Positions 1 to 7,691 of a stretch of DNA of 64,000 nucleotides are shown here, in pieces. Both the position numbers and the translations under genes were made by a program. Every line of letters starts with the position of its first letter. Position 1 is the first letter of the stretch. Source of the DNA: Bacillota bacterium (GTDB lineage Bacteria; Bacillota; Clostridia; Lachnospirales; Anaerotignaceae); assembly GCA_019422105.1 (NCBI GenBank), contig JAHZDZ010000002.1:186001-250000 (forward strand), in the 5' to 3' direction. Under the pieces are notes generated by a model that searched no databases, had not been told where the DNA came from, and worked only from the letters and a program-made list of their open reading frames with translations.

Positions 1-95
1 AATTTTGACGGAGATGATGTGGCTTTTGGGTGCAATGCCGGAAAATCTGCCGCCGGATAGGTATCCGTTTCCCGCCGCTATGCCGGCTACATGGG
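1..95 (-). pseudogene. Interrupted subtilase (S8 peptidase), middle part, running off the left edge
   Basis: Read on the minus strand, this segment encodes HVAGIAAGNGYLSGG followed by SGIAPKSHIISVKI. This is the block that normally follows the catalytic histidine of a subtilase. It has no start codon, and its frame is open into the left window edge. The reading frame continues that of the N-terminal half at 6577-7056 once the intervening 6.5-kb element is removed, giving an uninterrupted HGTHVAGI motif. The serine active site would lie beyond the window. It could be a dead remnant, but no frameshift is visible here. Confidence 0.8.
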
Positions 96-102
96 CTCCG
101 TG
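88..102. other. Candidate attachment site attL
   Basis: The segment TACATGGGctCCGTG is matched at 6589-6603 by TACATGGGtaCCGTG. Sequence left of the core is subtilase coding sequence; sequence right of it is element DNA. The serine recombinase gene starts about 70 bases inside the element, the usual position for an integrase. The exact crossover dinucleotide within the shared 8 bases cannot be told from one sequence. Confidence 0.75.
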
Positions 103-174
103 TAATAAAACGAATGGGACAAAAGGGAGGTTACATATATTTATTTCATAATCGTTATTTAGGGCGGGAAAAAA

Positions 175-1497
175 ATGGATAAGGCTGCGATATACTGTCG
201 GCTTTCAAAGGAGGACATGGATAAATTAAATAAGGGGGATGACAGTGAAAGTATTAAAAATCAAAAAATGCTTTTGGAGAATTATGCGAAGGAGCAGGGC
301 TTTGAGGTGACGGAGATTTATGCGGACGAGGACTATTCCGGTATGGATCAGAACCGACCGTCCTTTCAAAGACTGATTGAGGATGCTCAAAAAGGCTTGT
401 TTCAGGTGATACTGTGTAAAAGCCAGTCCCGCTTTACAAGGGATATGGAACTGGCGGAAAGGTATATCAATGGACTGTTTCCCCTCCTGGGGATACGGTT
501 TATAGGTGTTGTTGACTTTGTGGACACCTCTGAAAAAGGAAACAAAAAGGCAAGACAGATACACGCGCTTGTCAATGAGTGGTATATAGAGGATTTATCG
601 GAGAATATCAGGCAGGTATTCAAAAATAAAATGCTTGCGGGTCAATTTCTGGGTTCCTTTGCCCCCTATGGCTATGAGAAATCGCCGTCAGATAAATACC
701 GTCTTGTGACAGACGGGGAAGCAGCGGAAACGGTGAAAACGATATATCGTCTCTATTTGGCGGGCAGTAGTCTGCGGGCAATATGTCTCCAATTGGAACG
801 AGAGGGGATTTTGCCCCCTGGGGAATATAAAAAGGCAAAAGGGCTTTCCTATAAAAACAAAAGAAGTGAGGAGAAAGAGAAGGGCAAATGGAGTACAAGC
901 ACAGTAAAAAGGATACTGGCCGATGAGGTATATACAGGGACACTTGTGCAGGGCAAAGAGCGGAAAATCAGCTACAAAAGCAAAAAGCGTACAGCAGTGC
1001 CCCGGGAAAGCTGGATACGGATACCGGACTGCCATGAGGCTGTTATAAGCAGGGAGGATTTTGAGAAGGTCAGAACTCTGTCCGATGGAAAGCGCAGGTG
1101 TACGGGCAGAAATGGAAGGGTGTATTCTCTGTCCGGAAAGGTGTTTTGCGGTTTATGCGGTACACCTCTTATACGAAGCGGTGAAAAAACGGGCTGCGGT
1201 TCCTATCTGCGCTGTTCAACGGCCGGTAAAAGCAGACGTACGCTGTGTACTGGCTGTAATGTAAAGTATGAGGCATTGGAAAAAACGGTGCTTTATGCTT
1301 TAAAAAAGAAAAAGGAAAATGACGTGATGGTTTGCCTTATAATACCGAGAAATTCCGCGGGGAAGGAATTGGAGGATGAAAGTGTCTTAAGCTTTGATGA
1401 GGCGCAGAAGAAGATCAAACGGATAGAGGTTGGAAAAAAAGAAAAGAACGGGCAGGAAATCAGGATTTTTTGGAGAGAGGTAGCCGGTAAAGATTAA
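175..1497 (+). CDS. Large serine recombinase (resolvase/integrase family)
   Basis: This is a 440-residue site-specific recombinase of the large serine family (TnpX/TndX/SpoIVCA type). The N-terminal resolvase domain (about 1-150) opens with YCRLS, placing the nucleophilic serine at residue 11, and the SRFTRD block supplies the usual active-site arginines. A recombinase domain follows (about 160-290), then a zinc-ribbon region (about 325-361) with CGLCG and a later CTGC pair. The C-terminal coiled-coil region is shorter than in many phage integrases. The start follows a GGGCGGG ribosome site. It sits next to attL of the element and is the obvious enzyme for its integration and excision. No separate directionality factor is evident nearby. 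Confidence 0.92.
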   Translation: MDKAAIYCRLSKEDMDKLNKGDDSESIKNQKMLLENYAKEQGFEVTEIYADEDYSGMDQNRPSFQRLIEDAQKGLFQVILCKSQSRFTRDMELAERYINGLFPLLGIRFIGVVDFVDTSEKGNKKARQIHALVNEWYIEDLSENIRQVFKNKMLAGQFLGSFAPYGYEKSPSDKYRLVTDGEAAETVKTIYRLYLAGSSLRAICLQLEREGILPPGEYKKAKGLSYKNKRSEEKEKGKWSTSTVKRILADEVYTGTLVQGKERKISYKSKKRTAVPRESWIRIPDCHEAVISREDFEKVRTLSDGKRRCTGRNGRVYSLSGKVFCGLCGTPLIRSGEKTGCGSYLRCSTAGKSRRTLCTGCNVKYEALEKTVLYALKKKKENDVMVCLIIPRNSAGKELEDESVLSFDEAQKKIKRIEVGKKEKNGQEIRIFWREVAGKD

Positions 1498-1720
1498 AAG
1501 AGGGCGTGCGCCTATGCTGTCAAAAATATGATTGAAAAACGGACTGGCAAACTACCTTTCGGTAAGCTGCTTTTGCGCCCGCATTCTTCTTCGCGGTACA
1601 TGGTCAGTATTTGTTTTTCCAACAGCTGCAAAGCTGCTCGTACCTGAATCCTACCGGTATATGAAAGGTTTTTTATTGTGTATGACATAGGTTAAATTTG
1701 TATGTGTTCGTATTAGAGTC

Positions 1721-1754
1721 AAAAAAGCGAAGCGCAAAGCCTAGGCTTTGCGCT
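1721..1754 (-). terminator. Rho-independent terminator of the DUF4397 gene
   Basis: A 24-base perfect palindrome at 1731-1754 (arms AGCGCAAAGCCT and AGGCTTTGCGCT) is followed on the minus strand by TCGCTTTTTT. It lies 30 bases past the end of the minus-strand gene. Confidence 0.8.
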
Positions 1755-1783
1755 GTCCGTAGAAGGGGATTTTTAGATGGTAT

Positions 1784-2878
1784 TTAAAATTGGAGATAAG
1801 AAGTACCCTCCAGAGGAATAACAACCTGAAGGCCGGGACTTTGTGTAATGTCTCCAACGACATAAGTTGCGTAATAATTCCCTCCCCTCAAGGTTGCTCT
1901 TGGATCTTCCAATACAATGATATCAGTGGCAGCTTCCTTTAGGGTAATGGAATGGTTTCCTGGCCTGAGAGAAAGGTAGTTGCTGATATCCTCATAAAGC
2001 AGGCCGGAGATAACAAGAACATTATCAACATATACGTCCAAAGGAGAGGAATTTGGCGAAAGATTGACAAAACGCATGTAGGACATGTAATTGTTTTTTG
2101 CCCTTTTTCTGTCAGCAATGCTCTCCACTGTGATTTGTCCCGGAAGTCCTGCAACAGCCATGGTGTAAATAATGTTTGAGGCGATACTGAATCTGCCGCT
2201 GTAGAGAGGGCGTGTGGTGGTTCCGGCTGCATAGACTGAAATGCGGTAAATGCCTGGAAGAGCACGCATATATTCCGTAAAATTGCGGTAACTTAAATTT
2301 GACACGGTTTTTTTGCCGTTCACATAAATGTCCACATTTCCTGTATTGGGGGCGGCATTAAAGAAGCGCACATAGGATATGCCGGTTACATTGGGATAAA
2401 CAGGCAGAATATTGACATTTGGATTTGGTGTAACGGTGTTGTTGTCGGGGAAAGGCCCTTCGCCGGGTGCAGCGGGTACGTTTATGTTAGGAAAATTTGG
2501 CATGACGGTGTTGTTGTCAGGGAAAGGTCCTTCGCCGGGTGCAGCCGGAACGTTGATATCAGGGATATTTGGCGTCACGGTGTTGTTGTCGGGGAAAGGT
2601 CCTTCGCCGGGTGCAACCGGAGCATTGATATCAGGGATATTTGGTGTGACGGTGTTGCTGTCAGGGAAAGGTCCTTCACCGGGTGCAGCGGGAGTATTTA
2701 TGTTGGGGAGCATGGGCATAATGTCCACATTGTTGCCGGGTGTTGCTGGGGTGCCGCTGCCGGGAAGCGTAGGCATGACGGACGGTTGATTTCCGGGCGT
2801 AGCGGGAGTGTTGCCGCCGCTGTTATTTTGCCTTGCCTGAATGGTTTTGTTATATCTCCTGTAATTGTTCATAATCAT
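1784..2878 (-). CDS. Proline-rich repeat protein with two DUF4397 domains
   Basis: This 364-residue protein has an N-terminal third rich in Pro, Gly and Asn. That part contains four near-identical 24-residue units (APGEGPFPDNNTVTPN type) encoded by 72-base DNA repeats at about 2430-2700. Two DUF4397 beta-sandwich domains follow (about 165-260 and 265-364), recognisable by SYVRFFNAAPN...VDIYVNGK and SYMRFVNLSPN...LDVYVDN. No signal peptide, membrane segment or sorting motif is visible. The start has GGAAGGTG nine bases upstream. The preceding AC-N16-CATATATTA resembles a mother-cell sigma promoter. I infer a structural, possibly spore-surface, protein; biochemical function is unknown. It is cargo of the 6.5-kb element. 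Confidence 0.85.
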   Translation of the reverse strand: MIMNNYRRYNKTIQARQNNSGGNTPATPGNQPSVMPTLPGSGTPATPGNNVDIMPMLPNINTPAAPGEGPFPDSNTVTPNIPDINAPVAPGEGPFPDNNTVTPNIPDINVPAAPGEGPFPDNNTVMPNFPNINVPAAPGEGPFPDNNTVTPNPNVNILPVYPNVTGISYVRFFNAAPNTGNVDIYVNGKKTVSNLSYRNFTEYMRALPGIYRISVYAAGTTTRPLYSGRFSIASNIIYTMAVAGLPGQITVESIADRKRAKNNYMSYMRFVNLSPNSSPLDVYVDNVLVISGLLYEDISNYLSLRPGNHSITLKEAATDIIVLEDPRATLRGGNYYATYVVGDITQSPGLQVVIPLEGTSYLQF

Positions 2879-2903
2879 AGTTATTCACCTTCCTTTTTTC
2901 TAT

Positions 2904-2930
2904 TAATATATGTGAGAAGGAGGGATGTGT
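2904..2930 (-). promoter_or_regulatory. SigK/SigE-like promoter of the DUF4397 gene
   Basis: On the minus strand, AC at 2929-2930 is followed after 16 bases by CATATATTA (2904-2912). This fits the known SigK pattern AC-N16/17-CATAnnnTA. The same ACATAwATTAATAGAAA string stands upstream of the split subtilase at 7082-7091. The match is short and the sigma assignment is inference. Confidence 0.45.
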
Positions 2931-3002
2931 GACTGGGAAGGCTTGACTTTAAAGGGTTTGCGGCCTGTCAACATAAAAATGCCTTTGATATAGTGAAGGC
3001 TA

Positions 3003-3100
3003 TGGTGCGATAACGATTCATTTCAGCAGAGACCCCTGAACCCTGAAATTTCTCGGTACATTTCGTGTGTGTGCATCTTAAGCACTGCTTTATGGTTTAA
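3003..3100 (+). repeat. Repeat R1, degenerate copy
   Basis: The segment keeps R1 features in order: TAACGAT..ATTTCAGC, GAGA, a CCTGAAA..TTTC hairpin, CGGTACATTT, and GCTTTATGG at the end. The middle hairpin is lost. It directly precedes the two intact copies. Confidence 0.55.
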
Positions 3101-3396
3101 TAACAATAAATTTGGCGGAGATACTCATAAACCTGCGGTTTATTCGTACATTTGCTACGCAAATAGTCTGCACCCGAAACAATCTCTTGCAAGTAAGCTT
3201 GCAATATTGTTTCTGTGCAGCCTGCTTTCTCCGCTTTTATGGTATCATAACGATAAATTTCAGCGGAGATACTCATAAACCTGCGGTTTATTCGTACATT
3301 TGCTACGCAAATAGTCTGCACCCGAAACAATCTCTTGCAAGTAAGCTTGCAATATTGTTTCTGTGCAGCCTGCTTTCTCCGCTTTTATGGTATAAT
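3101..3396 (+). repeat. Repeat R1, two tandem intact palindromic copies (148-bp period)
   Basis: Two units of about 148 bases follow one another (GCGGAGATACTC at 3115 and 3263). They are almost identical over 130 bases. Each has terminal inverted repeats GCGGAGA/TCTCCGC and internal hairpins (AAACC/GGTTT, ATTTGC/GCAAAT, TTGCAAG/CTTGCAA) nested inside CTGCAC/GTGCAG arms. Related copies lie inverted at 47.1-47.4 kb. Open frames across it are by-products of the palindromes. The last copy ends in TATGGTATAATATAACC, so it may supply a minus-10 box to the downstream hydrolase gene. Confidence 0.85.
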
Positions 3397-3469
3397 ATAA
3401 CCTATAGCTAAAATATGTGAACAACGGTTTTTAGCTGGTTTTATATTATTATGAGAAGGAGGCAGTATT

Positions 3470-4012
3470 ATGAGAATAAAAACAGAGGATGCCATTGCTA
3501 TTGCGATTGACTTTCAGGAAAAGCTGATGCCGGCAATTAAAAACAGGGAAGAGGTATTAAAAAACTCTTCAATTCTTTTAAGGGGGCTGAAAGCCCTTGA
3601 GGTTCCGGTACTTGTAACGCAGCAGTATACCAAGGGACTGGGGGAAAGTGTGGAGGAGATAAAAGACGCATTGGGGGATTTTACGCCTTTTGATAAAATT
3701 ACATTCAGCGTATACCAGAATGCGGGTGTGAGGGAAGCGCTGGAGATGAGCGGCAGGAAAAATGTAATCATCTGCGGAACAGAAGCTCATGTCTGTGTAC
3801 TGCAAAGTGTTATTGATTTGAGGGAAGCGGGATACAATGTTGTATTGGTTGAGGATTGTATTGGTTCCAGACGTAAGGACAATAAAAAAACAGGCGTACA
3901 AAGGGCTCTGTCAGAAGGGGCTTTGTTAACGTCCTATGAAGCGATACTTTTTGAGCTTACACAGACCGCAAAGTCGCCATGCTTTAAAACGATTTCCAAT
4001 TTGGTAAAATAA
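3470..4012 (+). CDS. Isochorismatase-family cysteine hydrolase
   Basis: This 180-residue protein of the isochorismatase-like (YcaC/nicotinamidase) superfamily is probably a cytoplasmic amidohydrolase or isochorismatase-like enzyme. The catalytic triad is visible: Asp14 in AIAIDFQEKL, a lysine in FDKITFS (about 78), and the nucleophilic cysteine in GTEAHVCVLQS (about 109). Length is typical of the short subgroup. A GAGAAGGAGG ribosome site precedes the start, and an intrinsic terminator follows at 4055-4086. It stands alone between the R1 array and the DUF4179 gene inside the 6.5-kb element. Substrate cannot be told from sequence. Confidence 0.88.
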   Translation: MRIKTEDAIAIAIDFQEKLMPAIKNREEVLKNSSILLRGLKALEVPVLVTQQYTKGLGESVEEIKDALGDFTPFDKITFSVYQNAGVREALEMSGRKNVIICGTEAHVCVLQSVIDLREAGYNVVLVEDCIGSRRKDNKKTGVQRALSEGALLTSYEAILFELTQTAKSPCFKTISNLVK

Positions 4013-4054
4013 AAATGGGCTATAGCCTGCCTTAAGCCTAGTGGTATGCTTAAA

Positions 4055-4086
4055 AAAGAAAGCCTGATACATCAGGCTTTCTTTTC
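4055..4086 (+). terminator. Rho-independent terminator
   Basis: Arms AAGAAAGCCTGAT and ATCAGGCTTTCTT with a 3-base loop are followed by TTC. The AAAGAAAGCCTGAT/ATCAGGC hairpin recurs near 14.63, 14.85 and 54.0 kb. Confidence 0.85.
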
Positions 4087-4357
4087 GTTCAGACAATAAA
4101 TTGGAGGACGGTTTTTAGACAACAATAGCAGAACAATTCAAATTTCATGGTTCTTTCCTTAAGAAGAAAAAATCAATGTATACCGAATCTCTTGTGATGG
4201 AAACAATCGCTGGCGGTAAAAAAGATAGAAGTAACGAGTTAAGCTGTAACATACAGTGTTAGCTGGTCAGCGTTTAACTGGTTTTGGCACAGTTAAAACT
4301 GTAGGTACTGATATAAAACGGTTCAGGGGGAGGCCCTCCGATTTTCTTACTTTTTAA
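4087..4357. other. Intergenic stretch without a recognisable gene
   Basis: No frame here has a ribosome site and a recognisable product. A plus-strand frame at about 4113-4263 has coding-like composition (AEQFKFHGSFLKKKKSMY) but lacks a start codon with a ribosome site. It may be a gene remnant. Confidence 0.4.
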
Positions 4358-4402
4358 GACAAAGAACCCCCGCCTGACATTTCAGGCGGGGGTTCTTTTT
4401 TG
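4358..4402. terminator. Strong bidirectional hairpin terminator
   Basis: Arms AAGAACCCCCGCCTGA and TCAGGCGGGGGTTCTT have a tiny loop and are followed by T6 on the plus strand. It abuts the stop of the minus-strand DUF4179 gene. Confidence 0.85.
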
Positions 4403-5920
4403 TCACTTATTTTCCAAGCTGACAGGTATATCATAGGCGCCTTCCGCCCAATAGACCGGATTGTTCAGCAGTACAGGAAGCTCCTGTGCGCCGTCCTCCA
4501 ACCCTAACTGATAGGTGCATAAGGTGTAATTTCCTTCCTCAACATACACAATATCTGCTCCGGTAGTGTAGGAGTGTATTCCCGGCACTCCATTGTTTGA
4601 AATATCACAGTTATAGAAGGTCTTTGTATCAGAGTTACTGGTAAATTTCAGCGTGACCTTAAGTTCATCAGCAGTTATCTCGGTATTTTCGTTATTTTTG
4701 CCGTTACTGCTGTCAAACCAGTCGGCGGGATAGGTTGCCTGTATTTTTGTTACTTCCGTGATTTCTACATTCCCGACCTTAAACGGTATGGAGATATTCG
4801 TCTTTACGGGCTCGTCAAAATTTTGGGGAACCGGAAGTATGGCCGACAGCTCCTCCTCATATCCCATTGACAGCGGAGGAATATGAAGCGTAAGGGGATA
4901 GTCCTCTTTCTTTGCGTCAAAGGTATACTGATAGCCGCCTTGAACCATCTTTTGCGACTTGGTATAGAAGAGTTTTTTCCCCTCGCTGTTTACAAGGTAG
5001 GAGGGAGTCCCGCGGCTTTTGAAATCTGGAAATTCCATTCTGTAGGGCAGTGTGGAAAAAACAAATTGGTTATCAAAGGCGGTAACATTGTCCTCACCAA
5101 AATTGTAGAAATAGCAGGATACGATGGAGCCGTTTTCTGTTTCCTCTGCTGTGGCCGTAATGGACACAGAGTTATGGGTAACGGTAGAGCCGATTTGAGA
5201 AAGGTTTTCGTATTCCTGACTCGGTATCAAATCAAAGGAAAAAGTATCGGCAAAGCCTTCCACACGGATTTCATAGTGACTCTCCTCCAGAGGAACGTCC
5301 AGATAAAATTCAATGTCACGATGATATTCTAAAACAAAGCTGTCCTCACTTCTCCAGCCGCTTCCACTGCCAAACATTGTGTCTTCTTTTTGCTGATACA
5401 AAAGATAAGGTCTGAATTTCTCCCGCAGTTTTTTGCCAATATCAGTTTTTGGGTCGTTATCCTCCTCATCAGGGATAACGCCGGGATTGATTGTGACAAC
5501 CAGCTCTCCCTTCAGGTGACCGTCAACGCAGTACATATCCTTTATCGTTGCCTTGGCGTAGTCATTTCGGATTTCCGCTGTCAGATTATCTACTACATAA
5601 ACATACTCCTTTTCTGTGTCTGTGATGCCAATGCCGGGCAGGAAATGGAATATTTTTGCGACTGTGGCATAAATCTTATCCGGCCCTATGGCTGCGATAG
5701 ATACAAAGCATACCAGAAGCACTGCCGCTGCCGCCGATGCCCATTTGCGGAAAGAAACTTTCTTTTTCACGCCGGTTTTTTCCATCACCTTTTTTTCAAT
5801 TCTTTTTTTAGTAATGTCGTCAGGATAGTCCATCATTTCATCTCCCAACAAGCCGTCTAATTCCTTTTCGTCAATATCCTCCAGTAAACTATTTAATGCG
5901 TCCTCTATTTTTTTATCCAT
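4403..5920 (-). CDS. DUF4179 membrane protein, probable anti-sigma factor
   Basis: This 505-residue protein has an acidic cytoplasmic N-terminus (1-55). A single membrane segment follows (about 58-80, WASAAAAVLLVCFVSIAAIG), then a large extracellular region of about 420 residues. The arrangement matches clostridial DUF4179 proteins encoded with ECF sigma factors. The start codon directly abuts the sigma gene stop, so the two are translationally coupled. The likely role is to hold the partner sigma factor at the membrane until an outside signal arrives. The signal is unknown, and no conserved zinc-binding anti-sigma motif is visible. Confidence 0.82.
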   Translation of the reverse strand: MDKKIEDALNSLLEDIDEKELDGLLGDEMMDYPDDITKKRIEKKVMEKTGVKKKVSFRKWASAAAAVLLVCFVSIAAIGPDKIYATVAKIFHFLPGIGITDTEKEYVYVVDNLTAEIRNDYAKATIKDMYCVDGHLKGELVVTINPGVIPDEEDNDPKTDIGKKLREKFRPYLLYQQKEDTMFGSGSGWRSEDSFVLEYHRDIEFYLDVPLEESHYEIRVEGFADTFSFDLIPSQEYENLSQIGSTVTHNSVSITATAEETENGSIVSCYFYNFGEDNVTAFDNQFVFSTLPYRMEFPDFKSRGTPSYLVNSEGKKLFYTKSQKMVQGGYQYTFDAKKEDYPLTLHIPPLSMGYEEELSAILPVPQNFDEPVKTNISIPFKVGNVEITEVTKIQATYPADWFDSSNGKNNENTEITADELKVTLKFTSNSDTKTFYNCDISNNGVPGIHSYTTGADIVYVEEGNYTLCTYQLGLEDGAQELPVLLNNPVYWAEGAYDIPVSLENK

Positions 5921-6460
5921 TTAAAACACCTCCTCCAGGCATTCTCTCAGCTTCGCTAAACCACGCTGTGCTTTTTTATCCACAGTGTTTTCCTTCAGAT
6001 GGAAGCAGGATGCGATATATTTTGTGCTATGGCCGAAATAGTATTTCATCAGTATGATTTTACTGTCCGGTTCCCCCAGTGACTGTATTGCCTCCAAGAG
6101 TACCTGCCTGTTTTCCACTGAGGAATAGTCTGCCAGTGAAGCGGTATCATTTTCCCTGTCCTCCAGGGGATCGTTTTTGCCTGTTTTTCTGATGATTTCA
6201 TGATAGCGGTCAATGCTCAGCCGTCTTGCCAATACCGCCAGATAGGACTTGCAGGTGCCCTTTGACAAATCAATTTTCGCTCTGTTTTCATAGAATTGGG
6301 CAAAGGTATCGCTGACACATTCCTCGATATCCTCTCTGGTGCCTGCCTCGGAAAGCCTGCCCTTTACGATGCAGTATACAAGCCCCATATATTGTTTCAT
6401 GAGCGCATTCAGTCCTTTTTGTGCATCCTCTGTAAGAAGCTTCAGTATTTGTTCATCCAT
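5921..6460 (-). CDS. ECF-type RNA polymerase sigma factor
   Basis: This 179-residue sigma-70-family protein has region 2 at about 15-90 (EDIEECVSDTFAQFYENRAK, SYLAVLARRLSIDRYH) and region 4 at about 115-175 (LGEPDSKIILMKYYFGHSTK, then the KENTVDKKAQRGLAKLRE helix-turn-helix). The start follows GAAAGGAGGCGCC. It forms a two-gene operon with the DUF4179 protein. It lies at the attR end of the 6.5-kb element, so regulated expression may be linked to element behaviour. Its target promoters cannot be deduced. Confidence 0.9.
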   Translation of the reverse strand: MDEQILKLLTEDAQKGLNALMKQYMGLVYCIVKGRLSEAGTREDIEECVSDTFAQFYENRAKIDLSKGTCKSYLAVLARRLSIDRYHEIIRKTGKNDPLEDRENDTASLADYSSVENRQVLLEAIQSLGEPDSKIILMKYYFGHSTKYIASCFHLKENTVDKKAQRGLAKLRECLEEVF

Positions 6461-6576
6461 AACAGGCGCCTCCTTTCTGCTGTTTTTATAGTAGCATGTT
6501 TTTTCTCTTTCTTACTATATAATTCTGTTTTTGTTCTGGAAATCTGACAGAAAAAAGAAACTTTTATAAAATTTCG

Positions 6577-7056
6577 CTATGTGCCGTATACATGGGTACC
6601 GTGCCCATTATTGTCATAGGGATAGCTTTTCCCTTCTGTGAAATCCTTAAAGGCGGCGACTCTGTTTTCAGGGCGCGTAAAGTCCGCAATGGGAGAGATT
6701 CCCGTATCCAGTATGGCTATGCCGACACCGTCACCTGTATAGCCGCTGTCCTCAATTCCCTCATAGTTTGTCATTTTCTTGGAATTTATCATTTGGGAAG
6801 TGATTTTCTGGTTCATATGGATTTCCTTAACGTTATCCATTAATTTTAGTTTTCCGATATTTGCCTTTGGGGCCTCCACCACGTAGGAGTGGAGTAGAGG
6901 AAGCCTGTATTTTACCTCACACAGCTGGTTTAATTTGGATTCCTCCAAAGTACCGGCACTGCATTCTATAATTAATTCTACTTTATTTCTATGGAAAAAA
7001 GGGCTTTTCAGGAGCTCTTTATTTGCCGAAGGATTGCTTTTATTTTCCAGTGTCAT
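6577..7056 (-). CDS. Interrupted subtilase (S8 peptidase), N-terminal part
   Basis: This open frame of about 159 residues contains an inhibitor-like N-terminal region (about 20-85). The first two catalytic blocks of a subtilisin-type protease follow: Asp in VGIAILDTGIS and His in DNNGHGTHV. The frame then ends after YGT, in element DNA. The missing continuation is at 1-95 on the same strand, past the 6.5-kb element. I chose ATG at 7056 because AAAGGAG stands eight bases upstream; an in-frame GTG at 7065 overlaps that site. Without the serine block the present product cannot be an active protease. The upstream CATAAATTAATAG element suggests late sporulation expression. Confidence 0.85.
   Translation of the reverse strand: MTLENKSNPSANKELLKSPFFHRNKVELIIECSAGTLEESKLNQLCEVKYRLPLLHSYVVEAPKANIGKLKLMDNVKEIHMNQKITSQMINSKKMTNYEGIEDSGYTGDGVGIAILDTGISPIADFTRPENRVAAFKDFTEGKSYPYDNNGHGTHVYGT
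6589..6603. other. Candidate attachment site attR
   Basis: TACATGGGtaCCGTG here pairs with the attL copy at 88-102. Sequence to the right is subtilase coding sequence (minus strand), and sequence to the left is element DNA. Joining left-flank and right-flank host sequence gives a clean subtilase frame. Confidence 0.75.
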
Positions 7057-7081
7057 TTTTGTCACTCCTTTTTCTTTCTAT

Positions 7082-7107
7082 TAATTTATGTTTTGGACGT
7101 GCTCTGT
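7082..7107 (-). promoter_or_regulatory. SigK/SigE-like promoter of the split subtilase
   Basis: Minus-strand CATAAATTA (7082-7090) is preceded by AC 15 bases upstream. The string ACATAwATTAATAGAAA is shared with the DUF4397 gene promoter inside the element. The sigma assignment is inferred from a short match. Confidence 0.4.
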
Positions 7108-7243
7108 GACAATACTATGTATGGATTCATTTTTTGACAAAATATTGCTTGACCCAATAAAAATTTTAAAAAACAGTCAAATTAGGAGAGGAGGATGCAT
7201 AAGTATAGATTGTGCACAATTACATTTTTAGGAGGTAAATACA

Positions 7244-7438
7244 ATGAACTTTTTAAATGGCAGTGAGTCATGGATTTGGATTATACTTCTTATTTGCTGC
7301 TGCGGCTGCGGCGGAAACTTTGGCGGGGTAGGCGGCGCAAATGACAGCGGTATCTGGCTGATACTTATTTTACTTCTGTGCTGCTGCGGTGGTATCGGAA
7401 GCGGATGCGGCTGCAACATGTGTGAAACAAACGCATAA
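7244..7438 (+). CDS. Small high-cysteine, glycine-rich protein (clostridial HCB/chorion-class type)
   Basis: This 64-residue protein contains two hydrophobic segments (IWIILLICCCGCGG and IWLILILLLCCCGG) and many CCC and GCG clusters. Such tiny Cys/Gly proteins are common in Clostridia, where they are annotated as high-cysteine or chorion-class proteins and suspected of being spore or envelope components. A textbook AGGAGGT site lies nine bases before the start, and a strong terminator follows, so it is a single-gene unit. Function is not known. Confidence 0.75.
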   Translation: MNFLNGSESWIWIILLICCCGCGGNFGGVGGANDSGIWLILILLLCCCGGIGSGCGCNMCETNA

Positions 7439-7464
7439 TAAAATGTTATTTTTGGCCAAAAGGC

Positions 7465-7504
7465 AAAAAAGGGTCCGGCAATGCCGGTGCCCTTTTTTGT
7501 TTTT
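7465..7504 (+). terminator. Rho-independent terminator of the high-cysteine protein gene
   Basis: Arms CCGGC/GCCGG are extended by GGG/CCC and A6/T6, with CCCTTTTTTG at the 3' side. Confidence 0.85.
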
Positions 7505-7691
7505 ACATTAGGCGGTGCAGGTGTTTGTTAGAAAATGTAAATGATAGGCCGGATTTTTTGGGTTTTGCGTATGCAGGAGGCTTCTATGGCTTCAAACAGC
7601 CCTGTTTGCCCTTGCTTTTGCTCTTTTTAGTCTAAAGAGAGAATGCTGCGCATATTTTTATTATAAGTAAAAGTAGCAAAGGGGAATTGTC

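Larger units (their letters stand above)
89..6589. mobile_element. 6.5-kb serine-recombinase element inserted in a subtilase gene
   Basis: The element lies between two copies of TACATGGG 6501 bases apart. It separates the two halves of one subtilase reading frame. Cargo: serine recombinase (175-1497), DUF4397 repeat protein (minus), palindromic repeat array, isochorismatase-like hydrolase, and a DUF4179/ECF sigma pair (minus). No conjugation, replication, capsid or resistance genes are seen, so it is not an ordinary integrative conjugative element or phage. The layout resembles skin-type intervening elements whose excision repairs a sporulation gene. That developmental role is inference; the split gene and flanking repeats are seen directly. 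Confidence 0.8.

Noticed and set aside
2430..2700. Short-period DNA repeats resembling CRISPR
   Set aside because: The 72-base units are contiguous, in frame and encode a repeated peptide within a clear gene.
3101..3396. Possible CRISPR array, or small genes in the tandem repeats
   Set aside because: There are only two long units with no short repeat-spacer pattern, and each is palindromic throughout. Open frames across it follow the repeat, have no ribosome sites and match no family.
89..6589. Integrative conjugative element or prophage
   Set aside because: Only a recombinase is present; no relaxase, type IV secretion, replication, capsid or lysis genes were found.
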